NCBI GenBank assembly: GCA_040754815.1
Contig: JBFMBX010000001.1
Location: forward strand, 62,001-126,000
DNA length: 64,000 nt
From: Bellilinea sp040754815
GTDB taxonomy: Bacteria; Chloroflexota; Anaerolineae; Anaerolineales; Anaerolineaceae
Reading direction: 5' to 3'
In this document: positions 35,601 through 43,657 of the stretch, piece by piece
How the letters are laid out: each line of letters begins with the position of its first letter
How positions within the stretch are numbered: the stretch's first letter is position 1
Position numbers and translations under genes: made by a program
The notes under the pieces: generated by a model
Databases searched by the model: none
Told to the model about the DNA's origin: nothing
Seen by the model: the letters and a program-made list of their open reading frames with translations, nothing else

Positions 35601-38600
35601 TCTTCTTCATTTACACTTCCCGGCTGTGCAGTCGTTGCAGAAACGATTTTCTCCGCTTCGGCTTTCGGTTGTGGCGGATGTTGCAATTCGATGGCAGGGC
35701 TTACCGTCATTGGCGAACCGACCGCCGGCTGACTGATTGCACCTCCACCTAATGCTTCGACCATGAAATTGATCACTTTTTCGAGGGTGTTGTAATCCAC
35801 CAGCCGTAAATCTTCACGGCGAGGAATGTTGTAGTGGGTGCGGATGGCGGCAAACAATTCCGCCTGCTTGACCGTGTCGATACCTAGATCGGCTTCCAGA
35901 TCCAGCCCTAAATCGAGCATTTCAACCGGGTAACCCGTCTTTTCACTGACCACGGAGAGAACATACGCTTGTATGGCCTCCCGGTCCACTCCCGCAGACG
36001 AAGAAGCCTTATCTGCAACGGCTTCGTTTGTCAACGGCTGGCTTTGGGGTGCAGGCTCACCGCTTGAAGCCGGACTTTGCTCCGGTTTTTCCGGGGCAAC
36101 AGGGGCAGCCGCGTTTTCCGCCATGAAGGCGATGACCTTGTTGAGGGTATTGTAATCCACCAGACGCAAATCCTCGCGGCGCGGGATGTTATAGTGCGTG
36201 CGGATGGCGGCAAAAATCTCGGCCTGTTTGACGGTATCAATGCCTAAATCCGCCTCCAGATCCAAATCCAGATCCAGCATTTCAACGGGGTATCCCGTCT
36301 TTTCGCTGACCAGATTGAGGACGAATTCTTTGATCTGTTCGGTGTCCGTCCCGGTAATAGCGGCGGTAGAAGGTTCAGCCGCCTTCGCCACCTCCGGTTG
36401 AGGGGTGTGTTGTACAACTTCTCTCTCTGGCTGAGTGGAAGGTAATCCGGCCGGTTGTGGTTGCGGCATTGCATCCGGTTCTTCGGCCCAACGAGTCGGC
36501 CCCTGCCCATATTCCCAGCGCGATATAGCCGGCGGCTTCACCGGCGGCCCGGCATGGCGGATTCGCAAGGTGCGTTTTTCAACCTCCAGTTCGGCTTTTT
36601 CATAACCGGCAATGTCAGCCAGCCATTGCTGGTAAACCGGTTGATTGATTCTTTCTTTTACACCCGCCACCACGCGGAAGAGAGCCATAGCAATCTGTGA
36701 ACCAAAGCCGGCACCCAACCGCAAGGCATACCTGACAGGATATTCACCGCCCCGGGAAAGATTTAAATCGCCCAAATCGGGGTCCGGCTGGAAGTTTTCA
36801 TCGTAGTTGGCAATGGGCGGCACCATGCCGTATTCCAAAGCCTTAACGGCAACCACATCTTCAATACCCACACCCATCGCGTGACCGGTAAAACCTTTGG
36901 TGTTGGCAATGATGACCCGATTTGCCTTATCTCCAAAGGTGTAGCGCAGGGCTTGAATCTCAGCCGATGCCGAACCGCCGCGCGCCGGGGTATAGGTTTC
37001 GTGGGACATGAACATGGTCTGCGCCGCAATTTCTTCCCGGCGGATGCCAAAACGGCGTTCAGCGGTGGAAATCAAGCGGTTCATGATTTCCCGCACATGG
37101 GGTACATCCAGCCTCGTGCCATGATAGGCACTGTTGGCAATATCGGTTGCCAGAATCTCGCAAATTCCGCGCATCCCTCGCTCGCGCACGGCATCCTCGG
37201 CCTCTACAACCAATGCAGCCGCCCCCATCCCCATGATCATCCCGTTTCGGCGGCGGTCAAAGGGTAAAGCAGCCAACCGCAGGTTGCCCTCGGTGGTGGC
37301 AGCGCCGGAAGTGAAAAGGGCCGTCCCAATCCACTCAGCCAAAGGTCCACTGGTTACATCATCACCGGCAATAATGATCACCCTGCGGCAGCGGCCGGCG
37401 CGGATCCAGTCTTCCGCCACAGCAATGGCATGGGTAGTCGTCGCACAGGCTGCATTGACATAGGTATTCGGACCACGCGCCCCAATGTATTCCGCAAACT
37501 GCGAATGCCCCATCGCCAGCACGCGGAACACAAAACGCCGGTCGAAGTGGTAATCCATTTCATTAAGTCTGGTTTCCAGCGCTTTAATGCGCTCACGCAG
37601 CAAGGCCCTCACCCCATTTTGATCTACCGGCGCAAGCGCCAGAATGTTGCGCACTTCTTCCAGTTGCTTTTCCACCTGTTTATATTCGGAATAGCGGGAC
37701 ATCTCTTCCGCCATTTCATTCAATCCGGGAAATGCAGAGGCAAAGATGACGCCGGTTTCATCAGCCAGCGCTTCGGGTAAACGCCAGCGGTCGGGCAAAT
37801 AGGTGCCTTTGCTGGTCTTGCGGTATGCCATCACCAGAGGGATACCGGCATCGCGCAGGGCTTCAATGCCAGCGGCAATGGCAAGTTGGGTAGTAATGTC
37901 GCACACATCCATGCGGTCAGCAGGCACGCCAAACTCTTCCACCGGATCGAACTGGCCGCGCTGGCCGCCCAATTTAACCGTCATTTCGACGGAATTGATC
38001 GGGATCATTTGCGCGCCCGCTTCACTTTTTTCTAAACGGGTGGGGCGTTTTTCCACCATCCGCTGGCGTAAATCCTCCGGCAAGGGTTCGATGCGAATTT
38101 CGCCCTTCAAAATGCTCAGAATGTTATCATCCTGAAACACTGCTTTTGTTTTACCGGGTAGTCCCAACCCTGCCCCGCTAATCACCACCGAGCCGGTTAA
38201 AGGCAAACGGCCGTCCGTGATCGCTGGAATAGTTGAATTAAGAGGCTGAGTCACTGCAATTGGTCTGTCGGGGGCTGCCTGCGGTTGCAACGGGGCGGAT
38301 TCTATTGCAGGAACGCTCACAGAGGCCTGTTTTTCCACCTCCCGACCGGGGGCAATACCCGCCGCCAACAAACCGCACACGGCTTCATTGAAACTGACCA
38401 CCGCCCCTTTGCGCGGGTGGTTGGTTGCCAGCAGCATCACTCCGCTGCGGTCTTTAAAGATATCGTTTGCCAGAGCATTGAGCACTCGTTTCGGCCCGAT
38501 TTCAACAAACACCCTTGCTCCGGCCGAGTAAAGCGTTTCCATCCCCTTAATGAACTGCACCGGGGAAGCAACCTGCCTGCCGAGGATATCCAGAATTTCC

Positions 38601-41143
38601 TCACGGCCGGTCGGGTAGAACTGGCCGGTCACATTGGCCGCCACCGGTATTTTTGGAGCCTGCAAATTCATGCGCGCGATCACCCGTTTGAGCGGTTCGC
38701 TGGCAGGTGCCACTATTTCTGTATGGAACGCATGGGATACCGGAATGCGTGTGGCCTGATAGCCCGCTTTTTCAAACGCTTCCAATGCCGCTTGAATACC
38801 CGCCGTGCTGCCCCCCACCACCGACTGGAGCGGGCTGTTGATATTGGCAATTACCACATATTCGGAAATACCCTTAAGGATACGCTCAACTTCCTGAATT
38901 GGCGCAGAAACGGCCACCATGCCGCCGTTATCCGCCACGGAAACTTTTTTCATCTCCCGTCCGCGGGCCGAAACGACCTCCAGGGCTTCTGCAAAGGTCA
39001 GCACACCGGAAGCAACCAGCGCTGCATATTCCCCCAGACTGTGACCGATAACGAAATCGGGTCTGAATCCGAATTTTTCCATTAACCGCAATAAAGCAAC
39101 ATTTGCGGTCAACATGGCCGGTTGAGTAATGGCCGTATCCCGTAAAGCAGCTTCTGCCTGCTTTAATGACTCTTCATCTCCATCCACATAGATATAACTG
39201 GTCAGAGGCTTGCCCAGAATGGGCGTCATAATGTCATCTGCTTCTTTGAAGGTTTCGGCAACGAGCGGTTCAGCCTCACACAGGTCTTTCAACATATTGA
39301 CATATTGTGAACCCTGCCCCGGAAACATGAAAGCCACTTTACCGGCCTGCCCGCTTCCGCGATATACTCCCTGAGCGGTCAGCGCCTGCCAGGCGTTGGG
39401 CGTTTCGTTCTCCAGGGTTTTGAGCGCTTTCTCTCCACGATTGAGCAATTCTTCAGCGGTGGTGTAGTCAATCACCAGTCGTTCCGGTTTGGCAACGGCG
39501 GCGGCATCCGGCAGGCGGGAAGGCGGCAACTGCCCTTTGCGCACCTGCTCTAAAGCCTCCGTCAATTGCTCCTTTAACTGATTGACATTCTCACCACTCA
39601 TAAACAGCAAACCGCGATAGGGCTGAGGAAGCGCGTCAGCAGTTTCGGCAGCAGGTTCTGCAACCCGTTCCGCAGCCGCTGACTTAACCTCCGGCATCGC
39701 AAAAACTTTGCTCTCAGAAGTCAACAACCCCGGTACCCATTCTTCCAGCACCATGTGAAAGTTCGTTCCTCCAAAGCCAAAGGAACTCACCCCCGCACGG
39801 CGGATTTCTCCGGGTGCGTTTTCCCATGGGCGCGTTTCTGTGTTGACATAAAAGGGAAGGTGATCAAAATCAATATTGGGGTTCGGTTTGTGAAAATTGA
39901 CCGAAGGCGGCAAAACCTTCTCATAAAGAGCGTACATCGCCTTCAAAAGACCGGCCGCGCCGGCTGCGCTTTTGAGATGGCCAATGTTGGACTTAACCGA
40001 ACCCATGGCAATACTGCGTGGCGGCAGGCCAAACTTACCAAATATTTCGTTCAAAGATTGGGTCTCCACCACATCCCCAACCCGTGTCGAAGTGCCATGC
40101 GCTTCGATCAGGCCGACACTGGCGGGGTTGACACCCGCATTCTTCCACGCCCGTTCAATGGCACGCTGCTGACCCACGGGGTTAGGGGCGGTGATCCCTT
40201 TACCTTTGCCGTCACTGCTCGCGCCTATACCACGGATAACGGCATAGATTTTATCTCCATCCCGTTCGGCATCCACCAGCCGTTTGAGCAGGAAGAGGAC
40301 GGCCCCTTCTCCCATGACAAAGCCATTTGCCCCTTCGGCAAACGGACGTGAACCATCCGGTGATAGGGCGCCGATCTTACAAAACTTGACAAAACCTTCC
40401 ACGCCCATGTTACGATCAACACCGCCCGTCAGAACGGCATCGAACTGGTGATTGATTAGACCGTCAATCGCCGCCTGAACAGCCGCATGAGAGGAAGCAC
40501 AGGCCGCATCGGTGATGAAGTTCGGCCCGGAAAAATTGAAAACATTGGCAATCCTGCCGGCAATGATATTTCCCAACTCGCCCGGCATGGTATCCTCGGT
40601 GATATTACTCACCCTCTTGCGGATATTTTGCTGCATACCTTCCAGCAATGCTTTTTGAATTTCTGGCGGAAGTTTGGCAAATGCCTCAACCTCTTTCAAG
40701 GCTTCCATATAATCCGGCAGACGGATGCGAAGACTGGTAATGTAATGATTTTCTCCCGCCAGGGCGTTGCCGATGATTACCGCCGTCCGTGTTCCATCCA
40801 GTAGTTTTTGGGGATATCCATAATCCAGCAAGGCTTGCCGGGCTACACTGATGCCCCATTTTTGGCTGTCATCCATTACCGCCAGTACATTTGGTGGGAT
40901 GGGAATGCCCCACTTCAACGGCTCAAAAGGAAATGAGCGCACCCACGCACCAATTTTGGTGTAGGTTTTATCGGGCGCTTTTGGATCGGGATCATAATAC
41001 AAATCCACACGCCAGCGGTCCGGTGGAACTTCGGTTACAGAATAACGCCCCTGTTTTATATTATTCCAGAATGTCGGTGCATCCTCAGCATCCGGTAAGA
41101 TTGCCCCCACTCCAACAATTGCAACGGCTTTGGGATCAAACAT
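32669..41143 (-). CDS. Giant secondary-lipid/PUFA-like synthase: KS-AT-KS-ACPx3-KR-DH
   Basis: A 2,824-residue iterative type I synthase. KS1 (about 1-470) is PfaA-like, with C215 in DAACASS, H349 in EAHGTS and H389 in NIGHLKS. AT (about 600-900) has nucleophile S702 in GHSLGEYAAL. A second KS-like domain (about 985-1500) has C1233 in NAACATTT plus conserved MSHETYTP and FTGHAMG histidines, so it keeps a possible Cys-His-His triad. Three ACPs carry T1637, T1757 and T1882 where Ser is expected (GID-T-VKQAE). KR (about 2200-2440) has SGGTGG and YSAAN. C-terminal DH (about 2490-2824) has H2545 in DHALNGIPLLPG. There is no ER or thioesterase. AAAGGAGG precedes the ATG. The product is unknown; a long-chain lipid is inferred. 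Confidence 0.92.
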   Translation of the reverse strand: MFDPKAVAIVGVGAILPDAEDAPTFWNNIKQGRYSVTEVPPDRWRVDLYYDPDPKAPDKTYTKIGAWVRSFPFEPLKWGIPIPPNVLAVMDDSQKWGISVARQALLDYGYPQKLLDGTRTAVIIGNALAGENHYITSLRIRLPDYMEALKEVEAFAKLPPEIQKALLEGMQQNIRKRVSNITEDTMPGELGNIIAGRIANVFNFSGPNFITDAACASSHAAVQAAIDGLINHQFDAVLTGGVDRNMGVEGFVKFCKIGALSPDGSRPFAEGANGFVMGEGAVLFLLKRLVDAERDGDKIYAVIRGIGASSDGKGKGITAPNPVGQQRAIERAWKNAGVNPASVGLIEAHGTSTRVGDVVETQSLNEIFGKFGLPPRSIAMGSVKSNIGHLKSAAGAAGLLKAMYALYEKVLPPSVNFHKPNPNIDFDHLPFYVNTETRPWENAPGEIRRAGVSSFGFGGTNFHMVLEEWVPGLLTSESKVFAMPEVKSAAAERVAEPAAETADALPQPYRGLLFMSGENVNQLKEQLTEALEQVRKGQLPPSRLPDAAAVAKPERLVIDYTTAEELLNRGEKALKTLENETPNAWQALTAQGVYRGSGQAGKVAFMFPGQGSQYVNMLKDLCEAEPLVAETFKEADDIMTPILGKPLTSYIYVDGDEESLKQAEAALRDTAITQPAMLTANVALLRLMEKFGFRPDFVIGHSLGEYAALVASGVLTFAEALEVVSARGREMKKVSVADNGGMVAVSAPIQEVERILKGISEYVVIANINSPLQSVVGGSTAGIQAALEAFEKAGYQATRIPVSHAFHTEIVAPASEPLKRVIARMNLQAPKIPVAANVTGQFYPTGREEILDILGRQVASPVQFIKGMETLYSAGARVFVEIGPKRVLNALANDIFKDRSGVMLLATNHPRKGAVVSFNEAVCGLLAAGIAPGREVEKQASVSVPAIESAPLQPQAAPDRPIAVTQPLNSTIPAITDGRLPLTGSVVISGAGLGLPGKTKAVFQDDNILSILKGEIRIEPLPEDLRQRMVEKRPTRLEKSEAGAQMIPINSVEMTVKLGGQRGQFDPVEEFGVPADRMDVCDITTQLAIAAGIEALRDAGIPLVMAYRKTSKGTYLPDRWRLPEALADETGVIFASAFPGLNEMAEEMSRYSEYKQVEKQLEEVRNILALAPVDQNGVRALLRERIKALETRLNEMDYHFDRRFVFRVLAMGHSQFAEYIGARGPNTYVNAACATTTHAIAVAEDWIRAGRCRRVIIIAGDDVTSGPLAEWIGTALFTSGAATTEGNLRLAALPFDRRRNGMIMGMGAAALVVEAEDAVRERGMRGICEILATDIANSAYHGTRLDVPHVREIMNRLISTAERRFGIRREEIAAQTMFMSHETYTPARGGSASAEIQALRYTFGDKANRVIIANTKGFTGHAMGVGIEDVVAVKALEYGMVPPIANYDENFQPDPDLGDLNLSRGGEYPVRYALRLGAGFGSQIAMALFRVVAGVKERINQPVYQQWLADIAGYEKAELEVEKRTLRIRHAGPPVKPPAISRWEYGQGPTRWAEEPDAMPQPQPAGLPSTQPEREVVQHTPQPEVAKAAEPSTAAITGTDTEQIKEFVLNLVSEKTGYPVEMLDLDLDLEADLGIDTVKQAEIFAAIRTHYNIPRREDLRLVDYNTLNKVIAFMAENAAAPVAPEKPEQSPASSGEPAPQSQPLTNEAVADKASSSAGVDREAIQAYVLSVVSEKTGYPVEMLDLGLDLEADLGIDTVKQAELFAAIRTHYNIPRREDLRLVDYNTLEKVINFMVEALGGGAISQPAVGSPMTVSPAIELQHPPQPKAEAEKIVSATTAQPGSVNEEEIKTYVLSVVSEKTGYPVEMLDLDLDLEADLGIDTVKQAELFATIRTHYNIPRREDLRLVDYNTLKKVIAFMVEALSTQTGEKAAEKEQPISTEISANASPSPVVVESSSIETPVSVETANESKGESEEATLVIRRRIPKPVLLPKLDLCLPSGVVLEENSRVIMVGDEGKVSDSLSRRLRSRKVQTLNLTINQSLEEWKEKIAAFQKEGKVDGIYFLAGLNRVPGLDEMSHTDFADVAEKQLMRLYHLLREVEGEPFLICATRMGGLHGYGAEGAQNPSAGFITGFTKALSRERPNTLVKVLDFEAGANESQIAAHVLQETLFDASVVEIGWEGGQRFTISLFEEEDESPEQALPEKPVVLISGGTGGIVAPILTDLARRTAGVFYLLGRSPLADPDDPLLQRVKSDRDGLKKDLLREMSAAGQKPSPAQIEEKLAALERMVGILDAIQTAQKFGATIHYRQCDVADPEQVQGAVHEMIEKEGRVDVLIHAAGVERSRKLHLKTEEEFRTTIEVKAAGFFNLYKALQVSAALPHKVLLFGSVAGRFGNSGQTDYSAANDWMAKAASHLRSLHPQMRIVTMDWSAWAQVGMASRGYIPQLMEMGGIDLMPPQQAAGYVYRELVRQDAVSEVVISGSLGVLEKPFRKEGGLDIEAANRSLREGRPTHVMLSKVTGFDPLSGVLLEAELNPDEQPFLKDHALNGIPLLPGVMGIEGFSAAAKHVASVLGSEKAGFEVDRLEDIQFLAPFKFYRNEPRRVTWKAQVVREHGGLIAYVRLESMLAAKTRPNEIIQHFAGKVHLSPKAGEEETPVVQPPRWNGAYTVGGDEIYRLYFHGPSFQVLEGVQRDGGKVLGKLRQSLPAITEQPSSLVTMPILLEAILQTAGIWEAGATGTLALPRSIGELVLHPARPKAEKPLFAEVTPARSSDGTLMFNARLVDQDGRVYLEVKDYRTSALPYSVDAGLLKPMRLLVNGSDAAI
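35385..36345 (-). repeat. Three tandem acyl-carrier-domain repeats
   Basis: Three near-identical coding units of about 210 bp, their centres 360 and 375 bp apart, lie inside the synthase gene. The core protein motif is YPVEMLDL, then EADLGIDTVKQAE, then IRTHYNIPRREDLRLVDYNTL. The Thr codons are 36233-36235 (ACC), 35873-35875 (ACG) and 35498-35500 (ACG). Linkers between units differ and are Pro/Ala/Glu rich. Such arrays multiply output in PUFA synthases. Confidence 0.9.
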
Positions 41144-41482
41144 CGTTCCTCCTTTGAATGAAGGTGTTTACTTAGAACTATCGGTAAACGATACAACCAT
41201 GTCCAAAAATGACATGGTAAATTGGCATGAAAAATTAATCAGTCAACCAATTTTTGAACAGCTTGAAGGAGAAATCCGGAGAACTTCTCAAATTGCAAAT
41301 TCAAGATCAAACGCTTCCTCCAATCCAACGGCTTTGCTTATTGATCAACTCTGAACGGTATAACACCATTCACAAAATAGAGTTGCGTTGCTCCTAAATC
41401 CTTAACAATCCATCATGCTTATCCGAAAAGAAAATGGTATACTTTTTTGAAGCAATTTTCTCATAAAAGAAAGAATAATCCC
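41144..41482. promoter_or_regulatory. Divergent regulatory gap upstream of the lipid synthase
   Basis: No convincing gene lies here. Going leftward (minus strand) a TTGACT (41246-41241) could be the -35 of the synthase; the matching -10 is weak (AATTTA, 41223-41218). A perfect inverted repeat CCATGTC/GACATGG (41197-41203, 41211-41217) would cover the predicted transcription start, and another, GTTTAC/GTAAAC (41166-41171, 41184-41189), lies in the leader. On the plus strand, an extended -10 TGGTATACT (41435-41443) serves the transglutaminase-like gene. The synthase Shine-Dalgarno is AAAGGAGG just before 41143. Confidence 0.45.
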
Positions 41483-42127
41483 ATGATCGAGTTTATACAA
41501 AACTTAACTCCAGCCGAAGTGGAATTGTGGGAATCTCTGGATACACCTCTGGCTATTCAGAATTTTCTGGATAGTATGCCCTATGTTGGTGAAGAGCGGA
41601 ACCGCTCGCCCTTGAATGTACTGCGTGACCGCCAGTGCCATTGCCTGGATGGAGGTCTCTTTGCAGCACTGGCACTCCACCGGCTTGGCTTCCCTCCCCT
41701 GATCATGGATTTAGTCCCCGAAGCAGGTAAAGACGATGATCATGTGCTTGCCATCTACCGGGTAAATGGATGTTATGGCGCAATAGCAAAATCCAACTTT
41801 GTGGGTTTGCGTTTTCGCGAGCCGGTTTACCGCACCTTACGAGAACTGGCCATGTCTTACTTTGAAGGTTTCTACAATATAAACGGTGAAAAAACCCTGC
41901 GCGGTTACACCCGTCCGCTGAATCTTCTGCGCTTCCGGCGCCTAAACTGGGCGGTTGATGAAAGGTATGTGGCAATCGTGGTCAAACATTTCTACCGGCG
42001 AAAGAGCATTCCCCTTCTCACCGCTGAAAATATTGCCATATTATCGCCGGTTGATCGCCGTTCTTATGAAGCCGGCATGCTCGGCGTTAATTACGAAGGT
42101 CTTTACCGCCCCGCCGTGGGATTGTAA
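41483..42127 (+). CDS. Transglutaminase-like superfamily protein
   Basis: A 214-residue soluble protein. The pattern VLRDRQCHCLDGGLFAALALHRLGF, with C52 and C54 at a helix start, followed by DDDHVLAIYRVNGCYGAIAKS with H87, fits the transglutaminase/papain-like Cys...His arrangement. An expected third Asp or Asn may be N96 or a nearby residue, but I cannot fix it. The start at 41483 is preferred because a -10 box (TATACT, 41438-41443) lies just before the earlier TTG at 41447. Possible roles are peptidase or amide transfer; unknown. It is divergent from the lipid synthase. Confidence 0.65.
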   Translation: MIEFIQNLTPAEVELWESLDTPLAIQNFLDSMPYVGEERNRSPLNVLRDRQCHCLDGGLFAALALHRLGFPPLIMDLVPEAGKDDDHVLAIYRVNGCYGAIAKSNFVGLRFREPVYRTLRELAMSYFEGFYNINGEKTLRGYTRPLNLLRFRRLNWAVDERYVAIVVKHFYRRKSIPLLTAENIAILSPVDRRSYEAGMLGVNYEGLYRPAVGL

Positions 42128-42184
42128 TTTTTTACCGTACAAAAATCCTTCTTTTGGATAGCATCAACCCTGCCCACTCAGGGG

Positions 42185-42214
42185 GTGACAGGCAGGTTGT
42201 TGCTTTCTTATAAT
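42185..42214 (+). promoter_or_regulatory. Promoter of the small membrane protein gene
   Basis: GTGACA (42185-42190; 5 of 6 matches to consensus) and TATAAT (42209-42214) are 18 bp apart. Predicted start is near 42221, and CAGGAGG precedes ATG 42254. Confidence 0.6.
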
Positions 42215-42253
42215 ACTTAATATCAACAGACTTAGAGTTTCAGGAGGCATCCT

Positions 42254-42499
42254 ATGGCTACCGCAAGCCGGACATTTCATACAAGTCATAGTGAACCTAT
42301 CCGCATACCGACTTTGCTCATTTTCCTACCGAGAATTGATCTCATTCTCAGTGCAGCTCTCCTCTTAGCGGGGATCACGCTGCCCTTTCTGATGCTGCTG
42401 GGTATACTGGACGTCAATTTCTGGTTGAGTCTACTCTCTTTTGGTTTCATGACGACCGGCGGAGTGCTCTTGATGACGTTCAGCGGAGAAATTCGCTGA
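42254..42499 (+). CDS. Small two-helix membrane protein
   Basis: An 81-residue protein with two predicted membrane segments, about residues 31-52 (LILSAALLLAGITLPFLMLLGIL) and 55-77 (FWLSLLSFGFMTTGGVLLM), and a hydrophilic N-terminus. GGAGG lies 7 nt before the ATG and a sigma-70-type promoter precedes it. I do not recognise the family. It is monocistronic or the first gene before mvaD; mvaD has its own promoter. Confidence 0.65.
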   Translation: MATASRTFHTSHSEPIRIPTLLIFLPRIDLILSAALLLAGITLPFLMLLGILDVNFWLSLLSFGFMTTGGVLLMTFSGEIR

Positions 42500-42550
42500 T
42501 TGATAAAATAATTTTTACGGCATTCTAATAATTACTTCGTTGACCACTTA

Positions 42551-42559
42551 TGGTAAACT
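42551..42559 (+). promoter_or_regulatory. Extended -10 promoter of mvaD
   Basis: TGGTAAACT is an extended -10 box whose last base is 9 nt before the mvaD ATG (42569). Transcription starting near 42566 would give a leader of about 3 nt, so nearly leaderless. A TTGACC at 42540 is too close to be its -35. Confidence 0.45.
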
Positions 42560-42568
42560 GATTGTGGA

Positions 42569-43561
42569 ATGTTCAAAAAATCTTCCACAATCGGTGTTGC
42601 TACAGCAATTGCACATCCCAATATCGCCTTCATTAAGTACTGGGGGAATCGGGATGATGTCTTGCGTATCCCGATGAATGGCTCTATCTCGATGAATCTG
42701 GATAGTTTAACAACCCGAACAACCGTCCGGTTCGATACGAAATTATCAAATGATACTCTTATCATCAACCAAAAACTGCAAACGGGGAAAACCCTCGAAA
42801 GAGTTTCGGCATTCTTAGATATTATCCGCAAAAAAGCGGAAATCCATACATATGCGGAGATTATTTCCGAAAACAACTTTCCAACCGGTAGTGGATTAGC
42901 CTCTTCGGCTTCTGCTTTTGCCGCGCTCACACTGGCAGCCACCAGAGCAGCGGGTCTCAATTTGAGCAAACAGCAACTTTCTGCACTTGCCCGCCGGGGA
43001 TCGGGGTCAGCGTGTCGTTCCATACCCGGCGGTTTTGTCGAATGGCTTCCCGGCAGCGAGGATGAAGATTCTTACGCAATATCCATTGCTCCCCCCGATC
43101 ACTGGGATTTGATTGATTGCATGGCCATCGTCGAAACAGAGCATAAGAAAGTTGGTTCTACAGAAGGGCATCAACTGGCCGGTACCAGTCCATTTCAATC
43201 CAGCCGTGTTGAAGATGCCCCGCGTCGGCTTGAGATCTGTCGGCGTGCCATTCTTCAGAAGGATTTTGAAAATTTTGCTCAAATTGTTGAGCTGGATAGC
43301 AACATGATGCACGCCGTGATGATGACTTCCAATCCGCCGCTCTTTTACTGGCAGCCAATTTCTGTTGAATTGATGAAGAAAGTCAGAGAATGGCGGCAAG
43401 AAGGAATACCAGTCTGTTACACACTCGATGCCGGTCCGAACGTTCACATTCTCTGCCTGAGTGAAGCGCTTTCAGAGGTCAAGTTCCGCCTGCAAGAAAT
43501 TGCTGGAATAAAGCAGATTTTGATCGCTCATCCGGGCGGAGCTGCCGTTTTACTGGAATAA
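42569..43561 (+). CDS. mvaD: Diphosphomevalonate decarboxylase
   Basis: A 330-residue GHMP-superfamily enzyme that makes isopentenyl diphosphate in the mevalonate pathway. Family motifs are AHPNIAFIKYWGNRDDVLRIPMNGSISMNLD near residue 14, the ATP-binding PTGSGLASSASAFAALTLA near residue 107, and CYTLDAGPNVHILC near residue 285. Length matches. Other mevalonate genes are not in the window. It is followed by rseP at 97 nt, the place where MEP-pathway bacteria commonly have dxr. Only Cys-rich or Ser variations seen elsewhere in this family were checked by eye. Confidence 0.93.
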   Translation: MFKKSSTIGVATAIAHPNIAFIKYWGNRDDVLRIPMNGSISMNLDSLTTRTTVRFDTKLSNDTLIINQKLQTGKTLERVSAFLDIIRKKAEIHTYAEIISENNFPTGSGLASSASAFAALTLAATRAAGLNLSKQQLSALARRGSGSACRSIPGGFVEWLPGSEDEDSYAISIAPPDHWDLIDCMAIVETEHKKVGSTEGHQLAGTSPFQSSRVEDAPRRLEICRRAILQKDFENFAQIVELDSNMMHAVMMTSNPPLFYWQPISVELMKKVREWRQEGIPVCYTLDAGPNVHILCLSEALSEVKFRLQEIAGIKQILIAHPGGAAVLLE

Positions 43562-43657
43562 TTCGGGTTTGGTTACATTATTTTGCATGCCGGAAACAAA
43601 CCGGATATAATCAGTTTAAGTTGAGCAAGAATTATCGGCCGGAAAGGATGTTGAGAA

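Noticed and set aside
41130..41354. 74-codon plus-strand reading frame starting inside the synthase start region
   Set aside because: It overlaps the start of the synthase on the opposite strand, has no Shine-Dalgarno and no recognisable protein pattern.
42540..42559. TTGACC with the mvaD -10 as a standard -35/-10 pair
   Set aside because: The spacing is only about 8 bp, so only the extended -10 is kept.
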